Shown: positions 1 to 6,536 of the stretch, piece after piece
Layout: the number at the start of each line of letters is the position of its first letter
Position numbering within the stretch: position 1 is the stretch's first letter
From: Methylomonas sp.
GTDB taxonomy: Bacteria; Pseudomonadota; Gammaproteobacteria; Methylococcales; Methylomonadaceae
Length of the DNA: 12,090 nucleotides
Assembly: GCA_028688235.1 (NCBI GenBank)
Contig: JAQTYP010000053.1
Location: 1-12,090 of the forward strand
Reading direction: 5' to 3'
The notes under the pieces: model-generated
Seen by the model: the letters and a program-made list of their open reading frames with translations, nothing else
Told to the model about the DNA's origin: nothing
Database searches by the model: none
Position numbers and translations under genes: made by a program

Positions 1-810
1 GCCGCTAATGCCTTGAAAGGTTTTATGAACATGATTTTGCAACTGACTGCCGAAACCCAAGGAGCAGCGTTGCACGAAATGGTCAAGTTGGTCGTCGAAA
101 AAAGCGGCCTGATAGAACTCTATAAGAAGGAAAAACAGGACAAGGGCGAAACCAGGGTCGAAAACTTGGAGGAGCTGGTCAACGCCGCCCGCCTGTTCGA
201 CGCCGGCAGCTTTAACGAAGAAAACATGAGCGAGCTGGATCTGTTTTTGACCCACGCCGCGCTGGAGGCCGGCGACATGCAAGCCGAAGTCGACGAAGAT
301 TGCGTGCAGCTAATGACCTTGCACACGGCCAAAGGTCTGGAGTTCAAGCTGGTATTTTTGGTGGGCCTGGAAGAAGGTCTGTTTCCGTCGCAGCAATCCA
401 CAGACGACGCCGGCCGCCTACAGGAGGAACGCCGCTTGTGTTATGTCGGCATCACCCGGGCGATGGAACAACTGTACTTGACCCACGCCGAATCCAGAAG
501 ACTTTACGGCAAGGACAACTACCCACGTCCGTCACGTTTTCTGCGCGAAATTCCGCCGGAAGTGATACAGGAAATCCGCCTGCGCGCCCAGGTCACCCGG
601 CCCGCCGCCACCTTTAACAACACGCTGGGCAACGTAACCCAATCCGCCAGCCGATACCGCATGGGCCAAAGCGTGCTTCACGAAAAATTCGGCGAAGGCG
701 TGGTCTTGCAAACCGAAGGCGATGGCGACCAGGAAAAAGTGCAAATCAACTTCCGCAACGCCGGCATCAAATGGTTGATGTTGGCTTATGCGAAGCTGGA
801 GAGCTTATAG
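1..810 (+). CDS. uvrD: DNA helicase II UvrD, C-terminal part (5' end outside window)
   Basis: The reading frame is open from base 1 to the TAA-type stop region at 808-810, so about 269 C-terminal residues of a family usually near 720 are visible. UvrD is a 3'-to-5' superfamily 1A helicase that unwinds nicked DNA in nucleotide excision repair and mismatch repair in the cytoplasm. Visible are helicase motif V (LMTLHTAKGLEFKLVFLVG, about 304-366), the EGLFP segment, and motif VI (EERRLCYVGITRA, about 427-465). The extreme C-terminus carries the UvrD/PcrA Tudor-like RNA polymerase-interacting segment (VLHEKFGEGVV, then QINF, GIKWLMLAYAKLESL). That ending matches UvrD better than Rep. The ATG and TTG codons near the left edge are internal and not the start. 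No intrinsic terminator with a T-run follows the stop. Confidence 0.93.
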   Translation, partial: AANALKGFMNMILQLTAETQGAALHEMVKLVVEKSGLIELYKKEKQDKGETRVENLEELVNAARLFDAGSFNEENMSELDLFLTHAALEAGDMQAEVDEDCVQLMTLHTAKGLEFKLVFLVGLEEGLFPSQQSTDDAGRLQEERRLCYVGITRAMEQLYLTHAESRRLYGKDNYPRPSRFLREIPPEVIQEIRLRAQVTRPAATFNNTLGNVTQSASRYRMGQSVLHEKFGEGVVLQTEGDGDQEKVQINFRNAGIKWLMLAYAKLESL

Positions 811-905
811 TTTGTCCGAGTCAAATTGCATGAAGCTGGAAAAAACCATTCCGCCCACGAAAAGTATGAAAATTTTCAAATAATTGCCAACTTAGGGCTT
901 CTCGT

Positions 906-950
906 TTAAACCGGGACACAAAGGCTTAACCTCTAACTGTCCCGGCTTAA
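906..950. repeat. Inverted repeat downstream of uvrD
   Basis: Two 13-bp arms, 906-918 and 938-950, pair at 12 of 13 positions (core CCGGGACA / TGTCCCGG) around a 19-nt spacer. It sits in the 245-bp gap between the convergent uvrD and the minus-strand secreted-protein gene, where a bidirectional terminator would be expected. There is no T-run on either strand directly after the stem, so a Rho-independent terminator is not shown. The rest of 811-1055 holds only a short CGCGG/CCGCG hairpin (1031-1045). Confidence 0.4.
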
Positions 951-1055
951 GTCGGCAGCCCAACTTAGCATCACAGTGAACTGAAAAACCAGGACAACAA
1001 AGCGATTTATTTCATGGTCTTTCTGCTTTTCGCGGACTGACCGCGGTTTTCAGGA

Positions 1056-1481
1056 TTATTCCGCGGTTTCTGTTTTATCCGCTGAGGCGCCATCTTTCAG
1101 TATAATCAACCAACCATCCTGACCGATACAATTCCCTTCAGCCGCTTTCGCTTCGATATGAATACGGGCAAAGCCCTCGGTCAATTCCTTGGGTAACTTG
1201 GCGGAGACATAATAAAAGGTCTTTTTATCGACCACTTCGACCGCCATCGGGATTTTCCTGGCACTGGCACTGACGTGAAGCGGATCGACATTGCGATTGA
1301 TGTGAAACGAAATCGTCGATTCGGGCGCGACTTCCGAATTGTGTGCCGGCGTAAAGTCCCGGAACTTGGGTTTTATACATTTTTTTTCGGCTTCCTCGGC
1401 CGGAGTCACTGCGGTCGCGGCCTGGGCGAAAATCAAGGTGGTCAGTAAAAGGACGCTGTTCCAAGCATTGCGTGTTTTCAT
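1056..1481 (-). CDS. Small secreted protein of unknown function
   Basis: A 141-residue protein. The N-terminus is a classical Sec signal peptide: basic MKTRN, a hydrophobic stretch to about residue 20, and an AQAATA cleavage region near residues 20-24, so the mature protein is probably periplasmic or secreted. The mature part is charged and has two cysteines (about residues 35 and 117) that could form a disulfide. The middle (HNSEVAPESTISFHINRNVD, about residues 47-66) reads like the start of an Ig-like or CopC-like beta-sandwich, but no family is firmly recognised. The ATG at 1479-1481 is preceded by GAGG about 7 bases upstream, which supports this start. It is transcribed towards uvrD and away from the small-RNA unit. 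Confidence 0.75.
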   Translation of the reverse strand: MKTRNAWNSVLLLTTLIFAQAATAVTPAEEAEKKCIKPKFRDFTPAHNSEVAPESTISFHINRNVDPLHVSASARKIPMAVEVVDKKTFYYVSAKLPKELTEGFARIHIEAKAAEGNCIGQDGWLIILKDGASADKTETAE

Positions 1482-1525
1482 GATGAGCCTCGTGATTATT
1501 GTTCTATTTATTGAGCGGACTGCCG

Positions 1526-1554
1526 ACTCTAATCAGTTTTTCCCGACAATTCAA
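1526..1554 (-). promoter_or_regulatory. Possible sigma-70 promoter for the secreted-protein gene
   Basis: Reading the minus strand, TTGAAT (1549-1554) and TAGAGT (1526-1531) are separated by exactly 17 bases and lie about 45 bases before the ATG at 1481. Each box matches consensus at four of six positions, so this is a plausible but weak promoter. Confidence 0.3.
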
Positions 1555-1638
1555 CGCAAAAATTCTATGGTTACTGCTGTCGCCCCGCTTAATGCGTCAT
1601 TCATCTCCGATGGGACTGAGCACCAGCCGCAGTGACAA

Positions 1639-1655
1639 CTAACCATCATGGTGCG
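1639..1655 (+). promoter_or_regulatory. NtrC-like enhancer site, distal (weak)
   Basis: CTAACCATCATGGTGCG matches the enteric NtrC dyad TGCACC-N5-GGTGCA at 8 of 12 positions; the right half is nearly perfect, the left half poor. Its centre (1647) is about 130 bp upstream of the start predicted for the sigma-54 promoter at 1751-1767, within the usual range for NtrC enhancers. Alone it would be unconvincing; the spacing with the next site is what raises it. Confidence 0.4.
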
Positions 1656-1670
1656 ATTTACCCATAATAG

Positions 1671-1687
1671 CGCATGATCCTAGTGCA
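1671..1687 (+). promoter_or_regulatory. NtrC-like enhancer site, proximal (weak)
   Basis: CGCATGATCCTAGTGCA matches the NtrC dyad at 8 of 12 positions. Its centre (1679) lies 32 bp, about three helical turns, from the distal site and about 98 bp upstream of the predicted start. The two strong NtrC sites of the enterobacterial glnA promoter have the same 32-bp spacing, so a cooperative pair is plausible despite the weak individual matches. Confidence 0.35.
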
Positions 1688-1750
1688 AAATCGAGCCCAT
1701 TGTTCATGCAAACCTAATTCCCAGCCCGGCGTTCCGAGCCATTCATCACA

Positions 1751-1767
1751 TGGCATTCATATTGCTT
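1751..1767 (+). promoter_or_regulatory. Sigma-54 (RpoN) promoter
   Basis: TGGCATTCATATTGCTT fits the sigma-54 consensus TGGCAC-N5-TTGCT closely. The invariant GG (1752-1753) and GC (1764-1765) are separated by exactly 10 bases, as required. The predicted transcription start is about 1777. No protein-coding gene with a credible start lies within the next 90 bp, and an intrinsic terminator follows, so the product is most likely a short RNA. Sigma-54 promoters need an enhancer-binding activator; ntrC is encoded 1.7 kb downstream. Confidence 0.7.
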
Positions 1768-1776
1768 AATACCAAT

Positions 1777-1867
1777 CAAGTCTCCCGCTGAGCGTACCTT
1801 GTCATCAATTGACAAAGGCGACCTGATTGCATGAGTTTTCATTTCAATTCAGGCCGCCTATTTTTTT
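1777..1867 (+). ncRNA. Predicted sigma-54-dependent small RNA, about 90 nt
   Basis: The boundaries come from the predicted start of the sigma-54 promoter and the last T of the terminator. The transcript would begin with a C/U-rich, mostly unpaired segment (UCUCCCGC, 1781-1788) that could pair with purine-rich ribosome binding sites. It is followed by a hairpin with six-base arms (TTGTCA 1799-1804, TGACAA 1810-1815) and then the terminator hairpin. I see no start codon with a ribosome binding site. A small RNA driven by NtrC and sigma-54 is known in Pseudomonas (NrsZ), and this unit looks analogous in layout; I see no sequence basis to call it homologous. Alternatives are an attenuated leader that reads through into ntrB, or a non-functional promoter. 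Existence as a transcript is inferred. Confidence 0.55.
1816..1867 (+). terminator. Strong intrinsic terminator ending the small-RNA unit
   Basis: Arms AGGCGACCTGA (1816-1826) and TCAGGCCGCCT (1849-1859) pair at 10 of 11 positions, and the stem can extend inward with a bulge (TTG/CAA) and a small ATGA/TCAT hairpin. It is followed by A and seven Ts (1861-1867). This is a textbook Rho-independent terminator in the plus direction. On the minus strand the T-run is only three bases, so it would work poorly that way. It separates the sigma-54 promoter from ntrB. Confidence 0.8.
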
Positions 1868-1974
1868 GTCCAAATTCCGCCGCTGTTGCAAATCAAACTA
1901 AAAACCGACGAAAACTCCGGAATGTCTGCCGGCTTCGGCTTGCCAATTCAACCGATTTGTAGCATTATCCGAAA

Positions 1975-1991
1975 AGCACCGTAATGGTGCA
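1975..1991 (+). promoter_or_regulatory. Strong NtrC-like binding site
   Basis: AGCACCGTAATGGTGCA matches the NtrC dyad TGCACC-N5-GGTGCA at 11 of 12 positions, the best match in the window, with perfect symmetry of GCACC / GGTGC. It lies downstream of the small-RNA terminator and about 360 bp before the ntrB ATG. It may contribute to ntrBC autoregulation or act as an enhancer at a distance. Confidence 0.6.
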
Positions 1992-2001
1992 ACATCTCTA
2001 C

Positions 2002-2093
2002 AGTCGTTGCCACCCAGGATTTATCCGAATGTTAGAGTCTATCGACAAACGCTAAAAACGGCATGAATGATGCGTTTCACCCTTGCAACGACT
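2002..2093. repeat. Nested inverted repeats upstream of ntrB
   Basis: Perfect 9-bp outer arms (AGTCGTTGC 2002-2010, GCAACGACT 2085-2093) enclose 6-bp arms AAACGC (2047-2052) and GCGTTT (2072-2077), with a competing GCAT/ATGC hairpin (2061-2064, 2070-2073). No coding potential is seen. It could be a structured ntrB leader or a small decayed palindromic element; neither is shown. Confidence 0.35.
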
Positions 2094-2148
2094 CCATGCC
2101 CAGGGGCGAGATCATAGGACGGCGCAGCGCCCACAACCCTGAGCAACA

Positions 2149-2165
2149 TGCACCAAAATGATAGA
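2149..2165 (+). promoter_or_regulatory. NtrC-like half site
   Basis: TGCACCAAAATGATAGA has a perfect left half (TGCACC) and the A/T-rich core typical of NtrC sites, but the right half matches at only three of six positions. It is 30 bp (about three helical turns, centre to centre) from the next dyad at 2179-2195, which makes a cooperative pair possible. Confidence 0.4.
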
Positions 2166-2178
2166 CACATCGGTTTTA

Positions 2179-2195
2179 AGCACCATTTTGGGGCA
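2179..2195 (+). promoter_or_regulatory. NtrC-like binding site close to ntrB
   Basis: AGCACCATTTTGGGGCA matches the NtrC dyad at 10 of 12 positions. It lies about 145 bp before the preferred ntrB start. In enterobacteria NtrC represses the weak ntrBC promoter through sites of this kind; a similar role is likely here. I found no convincing sigma-70 or sigma-54 promoter between 1868 and 2338. Confidence 0.55.
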
Positions 2196-2338
2196 AAAAC
2201 ACCCACTAGCCTCACGACGTACCCGGATTTATTCCCCCGACCTAAGTGCTGAAGCGCTATAGACTTGATGAATGGCCCTTTTCGCAGCGAATAGCGAAAG
2301 CCTTCCGTTGCAGAATTAACATTCTACCAAGACCAATA

Positions 2339-3466
2339 ATGAGATTGGCACTAAAATTGCTTAATAAATATTTAGCCTATCCTAAAATTCAAGCTCCCGT
2401 GCATAAGAGAATACTCGACCACCTCAACGAAGCCATCCTGCTGTTCGACAAGGATTTTCGTTTAATCTACATCAATCCGGCCGGTGAAATGCTGTTTGCC
2501 GACAGCGCCAAGCATTTGCTCGGCAACCCGGCCAAGAGACTATTCAAAACCGCACACCACGCACTGTTCTCCGATTTGTTGCAACGCCTGAACCAGCACG
2601 AACCGCTGGTTGATCGGGAATTGATACTGGAAAGTCTGAGCCAATCGATCACGGTCAACATGAGTGCGACTCCGATATTGGAAAAGGGGGAATTATCGGA
2701 AATCCTGATCGAACTGCAACAAGTCGACCGACACTTGCGCATCACCAAGGAAGAACAACTGCTGGCTCAGCAAAATACCAGCCGCATGCTGGTGCGCGGC
2801 CTGGCCCATGAGATCAAGAATCCTCTAGGCGGTTTGCGCGGCGCCGCACAATTACTGGATCTGGAACTTAGCGACCCGGAGCTAAAGGAATACACCCAAA
2901 TCATCATCGCCGAGTCCGATCGCTTACAGGAATTGATGGATAAAATGTTAGGCCCCAATAAGCCTGCGCATAAAGATCTGTTGAACATTCACGAGGTCCT
3001 CGAGCGCGTCAGGCAACTAGTTAGCGTCGAAGCGGGCAGCAACATCAAGCTACAAACCGATTACGACCCGAGCATCCCCGAATTGTTTGCCGATAAAAAC
3101 CAATTGATACAGGCATTTTTGAACATCGTACGCAATGCGATACAGGCCTTGCAGTCTTCGGGCAAAATCGTGCTGAAAACCCGTATTCAGCGTCATATGA
3201 CCATAGGCCGCAAGCGCTATAAGCTGGTGGTGAAAATCGACATCATCGATAACGGCCCGGGCATACAACCCGGCTTGATGGGACAAATTTTCTACCCGAT
3301 GATCACCGGACGGGCCGAAGGCACGGGCCTGGGCTTATCGATCGCGCAATCGTTAATCAATCAACATAATGGCCTGATCGAATGCGAAAGCGAACCGGGA
3401 AACACGGTGTTCTCGATTTATTTACCCATCGCAGACAATGCCAACAACACACAGCCTAGCTATTAA
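2339..3466 (+). CDS. ntrB: Nitrogen regulation sensor histidine kinase NtrB (GlnL)
   Basis: A cytoplasmic kinase/phosphatase of the nitrogen response that phosphorylates NtrC when nitrogen is short and, with PII, dephosphorylates it when nitrogen is plentiful. An N-terminal PAS domain starts around LNEAILLFDKDFRLIYINPAG. The H-box RGLAHEIKNPLGGLRGA carries the phospho-accepting histidine (codon 2807-2809, residue 157). Next come the N-box (NIVRNAIQAL), G1 (DNGPGI) and G2 (GTGLGLSIA) of the ATPase domain. There are no membrane segments, as expected. The frame is open back to a GTG at 2246 (406 residues). I prefer the ATG at 2339 (375 residues) because the family is near 350 and the upstream 31 codons are rich in rare AGA, ATA and CCA codons and unlike NtrB. 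Neither start has a clear ribosome binding site. ntrC follows after 37 bp. Confidence 0.93.
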   Translation: MRLALKLLNKYLAYPKIQAPVHKRILDHLNEAILLFDKDFRLIYINPAGEMLFADSAKHLLGNPAKRLFKTAHHALFSDLLQRLNQHEPLVDRELILESLSQSITVNMSATPILEKGELSEILIELQQVDRHLRITKEEQLLAQQNTSRMLVRGLAHEIKNPLGGLRGAAQLLDLELSDPELKEYTQIIIAESDRLQELMDKMLGPNKPAHKDLLNIHEVLERVRQLVSVEAGSNIKLQTDYDPSIPELFADKNQLIQAFLNIVRNAIQALQSSGKIVLKTRIQRHMTIGRKRYKLVVKIDIIDNGPGIQPGLMGQIFYPMITGRAEGTGLGLSIAQSLINQHNGLIECESEPGNTVFSIYLPIADNANNTQPSY

Positions 3467-3503
3467 ATGCCGACTCATATTGGCCTAAATTTTGGAGACA
3501 CTC

Positions 3504-4916
3504 ATGCCACTGCCGGATAAAGTCTGGATTGTCGACGACGACAAATCGATACGTTGGGTGCTCGAAAAGGCTCTACAGAAAGCCGACATCGAAACCCGTT
3601 GCTTTGCCAATGCCGCCGATTTTCTGAAAGAATTGGGCCCCGATGCGCCGCAAGTGCTGATTACCGATATTCGCATGCCTGGCATGGACGGTTTCGAGTT
3701 GCTGAAAAAAATTCAGCATGAACATCCGTCGCTGCCCGTCATCGTCATGACGGCCCACTCCGATCTGGAAAGCGCCGTATCGGCGTTTCACGGCGGCGCC
3801 TTCGAGTACCTGCCTAAGCCCTTCGACATCAACGAAGTGGTGGATACGGTCCGGCGTGCCTGCATACACAGCCGGCAACAAAACGTGGCGCAATCGGCGG
3901 CGGAAGGTCCAGGGGAAGCGCCCGAAATCCTGGGCGAAGCCCCTGCCATGCAGGAAGTGTTTCGCGCCATAGGCCGCCTGGCCCGTTCGCATATCACCGT
4001 CTTGATCAACGGCGAATCGGGCACCGGCAAGGAATTGGTCGCCAAGGCGCTACACCGGCACAGCCCGCGCGCCGACCAACCTTTTGTCGCACTGAATATG
4101 GCCGCGATTCCCCGCGATTTGATGGAGTCCGAACTATTCGGCCATGAAAAAGGCGCATTTACCGGCGCCCAGGCCCGCCGTGTCGGCCGCTTCGAACAAG
4201 CCAACAACGGCACGTTGTTTTTGGACGAAATCGGCGACATGCCGGCCGAATTACAGACGCGTTTATTAAGGGTTCTGGCCGACAACGAATTTTATCCAGT
4301 CGGCGCACATACTCCGATCAAGGTCAACGTCCGCATCATCGCCGCTACGCATCAAAACCTGGAATCCATGGTTGCACAGGGCCGCTTTCGCGAGGACTTG
4401 TTCCACCGCTTGAACGTGATACGCATTCACCTTCCCCCTTTAAGAGAACGCCGCCAGGACATCGGCTTGTTGATGAAACATTTTCTGTATCAAAGTGCCA
4501 AGGAACTGGGCACAGAAGTCAAAAACTTGAAGCCCGAAACCGAGGTTTTTTTAAGCAGTTTGAAATGGCCCGGCAACGTCCGTCAGCTGGAAAACACCTG
4601 CCGCTGGCTCACCGTGATGGCATCTGGCCGCGAAATCCACATCGAGGATCTGCCCCCCGAGCTGAGCCAAAGTCACAGCGATGGCGGCGGCGAATCCTCG
4701 GATAATTGGGAAAGCCTGTTACAAACCTGGATCAAGCAGCAACTGGCGGCAGGCAAACACGATATCGCCAAACACGCGATCGCCAATGTGGAAACCCTGT
4801 TGATTCAAACCGCTTTGAACCACACCCACGGCAAAAAGCACGAAGCCGCCTTGTTGCTGGGTTATGGACGCAACACGCTGACGAGGAAATTGAAGGAATT
4901 GGATATACCGGAGTAA
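3504..4916 (+). CDS. ntrC: Nitrogen regulation response regulator NtrC (GlnG)
   Basis: A sigma-54-dependent enhancer-binding activator of nitrogen-assimilation genes, phosphorylated by NtrB. It has 470 residues, against 469 in E. coli. The receiver domain (about 5-120) has the acidic triplet DDD at 11-13, the phospho-accepting Asp55 in ITDIRMPGMDG and the conserved lysine in LPKPF. The AAA+ domain has Walker A GESGTGKE, the sigma-54-contacting GAFTGA loop, Walker B GTLFLDEIGDMP and the arginine region FREDLFHRLNVIRIHLPPLRER. A Fis-type helix-turn-helix ends the protein (HTHGKKHEAALLLGYGRNTL). All key residues are intact. The ATG at 3504 has GGAG (3494-3497) six bases upstream, which decides it over the in-frame TTG at 3492. 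It is co-transcribed with ntrB. The likely local targets are the dyads at 1639-1687 and 1975-2195. Confidence 0.97.
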   Translation: MPLPDKVWIVDDDKSIRWVLEKALQKADIETRCFANAADFLKELGPDAPQVLITDIRMPGMDGFELLKKIQHEHPSLPVIVMTAHSDLESAVSAFHGGAFEYLPKPFDINEVVDTVRRACIHSRQQNVAQSAAEGPGEAPEILGEAPAMQEVFRAIGRLARSHITVLINGESGTGKELVAKALHRHSPRADQPFVALNMAAIPRDLMESELFGHEKGAFTGAQARRVGRFEQANNGTLFLDEIGDMPAELQTRLLRVLADNEFYPVGAHTPIKVNVRIIAATHQNLESMVAQGRFREDLFHRLNVIRIHLPPLRERRQDIGLLMKHFLYQSAKELGTEVKNLKPETEVFLSSLKWPGNVRQLENTCRWLTVMASGREIHIEDLPPELSQSHSDGGGESSDNWESLLQTWIKQQLAAGKHDIAKHAIANVETLLIQTALNHTHGKKHEAALLLGYGRNTLTRKLKELDIPE

Positions 4917-4938
4917 GGCGGCGAAGCCAATTAGAATT

Positions 4939-4967
4939 TTTATCCGCCGAAAACATCGGTGTATACT
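4939..4967 (+). promoter_or_regulatory. Possible weak promoter before the dynamin-like gene
   Basis: TATACT (4962-4967) is a good -10 box at five of six positions. The -35 region 17 bases upstream (TTTATC, 4939-4944) is poor. It is about 47 bases from the ATG at 5014. It is the only recognisable promoter signal in the 97-bp gap after ntrC. Confidence 0.25.
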
Positions 4968-5013
4968 CCTACGCCTAAATCAACCTTAAATCAGACGGCA
5001 GGGTTTAAATCAC

Positions 5014-6366
5014 ATGGCGGATAAAACGGTAAGCAAACATCTGGTCAATCTTGAAAAACAATTTGCCACGACGGACCCTGTATTACAGAAAGCCGTGAAA
5101 GTGTTTCAGGAGCTGGATGAGCTGGAATTCGAAATGGGCCTAATCGAAAACGATGAAACCACGGCTCGGAAATGCTCATGGTGGCCTTTGATCAGCACCT
5201 TGGGCGGTTATTCGCCGGCAAAATCCGAATTCATCAATCGTTTCCTCGATGCCCATCTGCATACCACCCGGCATAAGTTCACGGTATTGCAATACACACC
5301 GCAAACAACCGGCACCACGTTGCCGGGGGCCGCACTGGACGCCGATCATCGCCTGCCATTTTACAAAATAGGCCGAGACATCGACCAGATCAGTCCCGGC
5401 GAAGGCTCCAAGGTCAACAGTTACCTGGAACTGGTTACCGTCAACAGCATCAAGCTGAAAAATAAACTGATCATAGACACGCCGGTATTGAACCCTTCCG
5501 CCGAAAATGCCGTCAACTCCTTGCTCAGGCAACATGTCACGGCCATTTCCGATTTGGTACTAGTCTTTACCGACCTGTTCGACTGCGATCCGGAATTCAG
5601 CAAGGACACGATAGCCAGCATCGTCAAATATCAGGATACCAATAAGTTCTTGTATGTCATCGACCATTCCGAACTCAATCTGGAACAAAGCAAGATACAC
5701 GAAATCATCGCATCCTGGCAAAGGCGCTTGAGCGATTTTGGCATTTTCACCGGCCAATTTGTCGTATTATCGCAAAACAGCAACATCACACAGATAGAAC
5801 AGCGGATCAACAATCTGAATAGCGACCGCTCTTACCGTGTTCTCGAATCCCTGGAAAACAGCATACGCGCGGTCGACGACGTCGTCATCGACGAAGTCGA
5901 AACCGCCTTGACGACATGGAAAGAGCGCTGTAACGCCACGACGCTGATCATCCTAAGCTTTATCATCATGCTGATCCTGTTTGCCGAAATCGCGGTGGGC
6001 ATATTGGATCTGTTTTTCGACCCCATTATCGGCCCGGCGATCATTCTGGCGCTGATCGCCCTGCTGACGCCGTTGCATCTCGTCGTCAGTAGAGTTCACG
6101 CCAAGTTCATCGTCAATCAATTACACAAACGCCAAAAGCAGCTGAATTTGAGCGAAGACTTGTCGGGCCTGTTCGAGAAAAGCCTGACCTTTTGGCGCAT
6201 GCTGCTGCCGATTACCCAACCCGTCGGAAAAACCAAGAAAAATCGCAAAAAAGTGAATAGCTTGATGGAACAGACCAAGGATTTGGTGCAAGCATTGAAC
6301 GATCAGTTCAGTCGCGGCCAACATCAGGACTATGCGAGTTCTTATGAGGCGGGTGAGGAATACTGA
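5014..6366 (+). CDS. Membrane-anchored dynamin-like GTPase-fold protein with degenerate motifs
   Basis: 450 residues. The N-terminal half looks like a dynamin-type P-loop domain. A P-loop-like GGYSPAKSEFINRFL lies at residues 64-78, a DTP switch (LIIDTPVL) at 152-159, the hydrophobic strand LVLVFTDLFD at 181-190, and a strand ending VIDHSE (215-220) where an NKxD-type motif would be. The last P-loop glycine is alanine (AKS instead of GKS) and DTPG is DTPV, so nucleotide binding or hydrolysis may be altered. Two hydrophobic segments (about 309-331 and 338-358) form a helical hairpin that anchors it in the inner membrane, and a charged tail follows. Bacterial dynamin-like proteins remodel or sense membranes. 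It follows ntrC after 97 bp, with no evidence of functional linkage. An alternative is a degenerate non-dynamin GTPase of the YfjP/Era-like class. Confidence 0.65.
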   Translation: MADKTVSKHLVNLEKQFATTDPVLQKAVKVFQELDELEFEMGLIENDETTARKCSWWPLISTLGGYSPAKSEFINRFLDAHLHTTRHKFTVLQYTPQTTGTTLPGAALDADHRLPFYKIGRDIDQISPGEGSKVNSYLELVTVNSIKLKNKLIIDTPVLNPSAENAVNSLLRQHVTAISDLVLVFTDLFDCDPEFSKDTIASIVKYQDTNKFLYVIDHSELNLEQSKIHEIIASWQRRLSDFGIFTGQFVVLSQNSNITQIEQRINNLNSDRSYRVLESLENSIRAVDDVVIDEVETALTTWKERCNATTLIILSFIIMLILFAEIAVGILDLFFDPIIGPAIILALIALLTPLHLVVSRVHAKFIVNQLHKRQKQLNLSEDLSGLFEKSLTFWRMLLPITQPVGKTKKNRKKVNSLMEQTKDLVQALNDQFSRGQHQDYASSYEAGEEY

Positions 6367-6536
6367 GCTCATGACCGACTGCCGGTGTCTTATGAACGGT
6401 AGCATCATTGATCAGCCAACCAGCCGTGGTGCATTTCCGCGGCCGGAATATCAATCCCTGGCCTTAACACGGGCGCCCACCTCCAACTGAAAACCGAATC
6501 CTAAACTGAATAGACATCTTCAATCGATATCACGTT

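Noticed and set aside
906..950. Inverted repeat as an intrinsic terminator for uvrD
   Set aside because: The stem is good but the loop is 19 nt and no T-run follows on either strand, so it is listed only as an inverted repeat.
1831..1962. A 43-codon open frame starting with ATG inside the predicted small RNA
   Set aside because: It has no ribosome binding site, and it runs through the terminator stem and T-run, so a transcript ending there would not contain it.
2246..2338. N-terminal extension of NtrB from the GTG at 2246
   Set aside because: The codons are rich in rare AGA, ATA and CCA, the residues do not resemble NtrB, and the protein would be about 55 residues longer than the family. 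It cannot be fully excluded.
3788..4285. Long antisense open frame of 165 codons within ntrC
   Set aside because: It lies over the conserved receiver and AAA+ coding sequence and its translation has no recognisable motif.
4918..4948. GGCGG/CCGCC pairing after ntrC as a terminator
   Set aside because: The arms are only five bases and the T-run lies inside the loop instead of after the stem.
6367..6536. Possible regulatory region before the small membrane protein
   Set aside because: I found no credible promoter, dyad or ribosome binding site; a single GGTGCA half at about 6427 lacks a partner.
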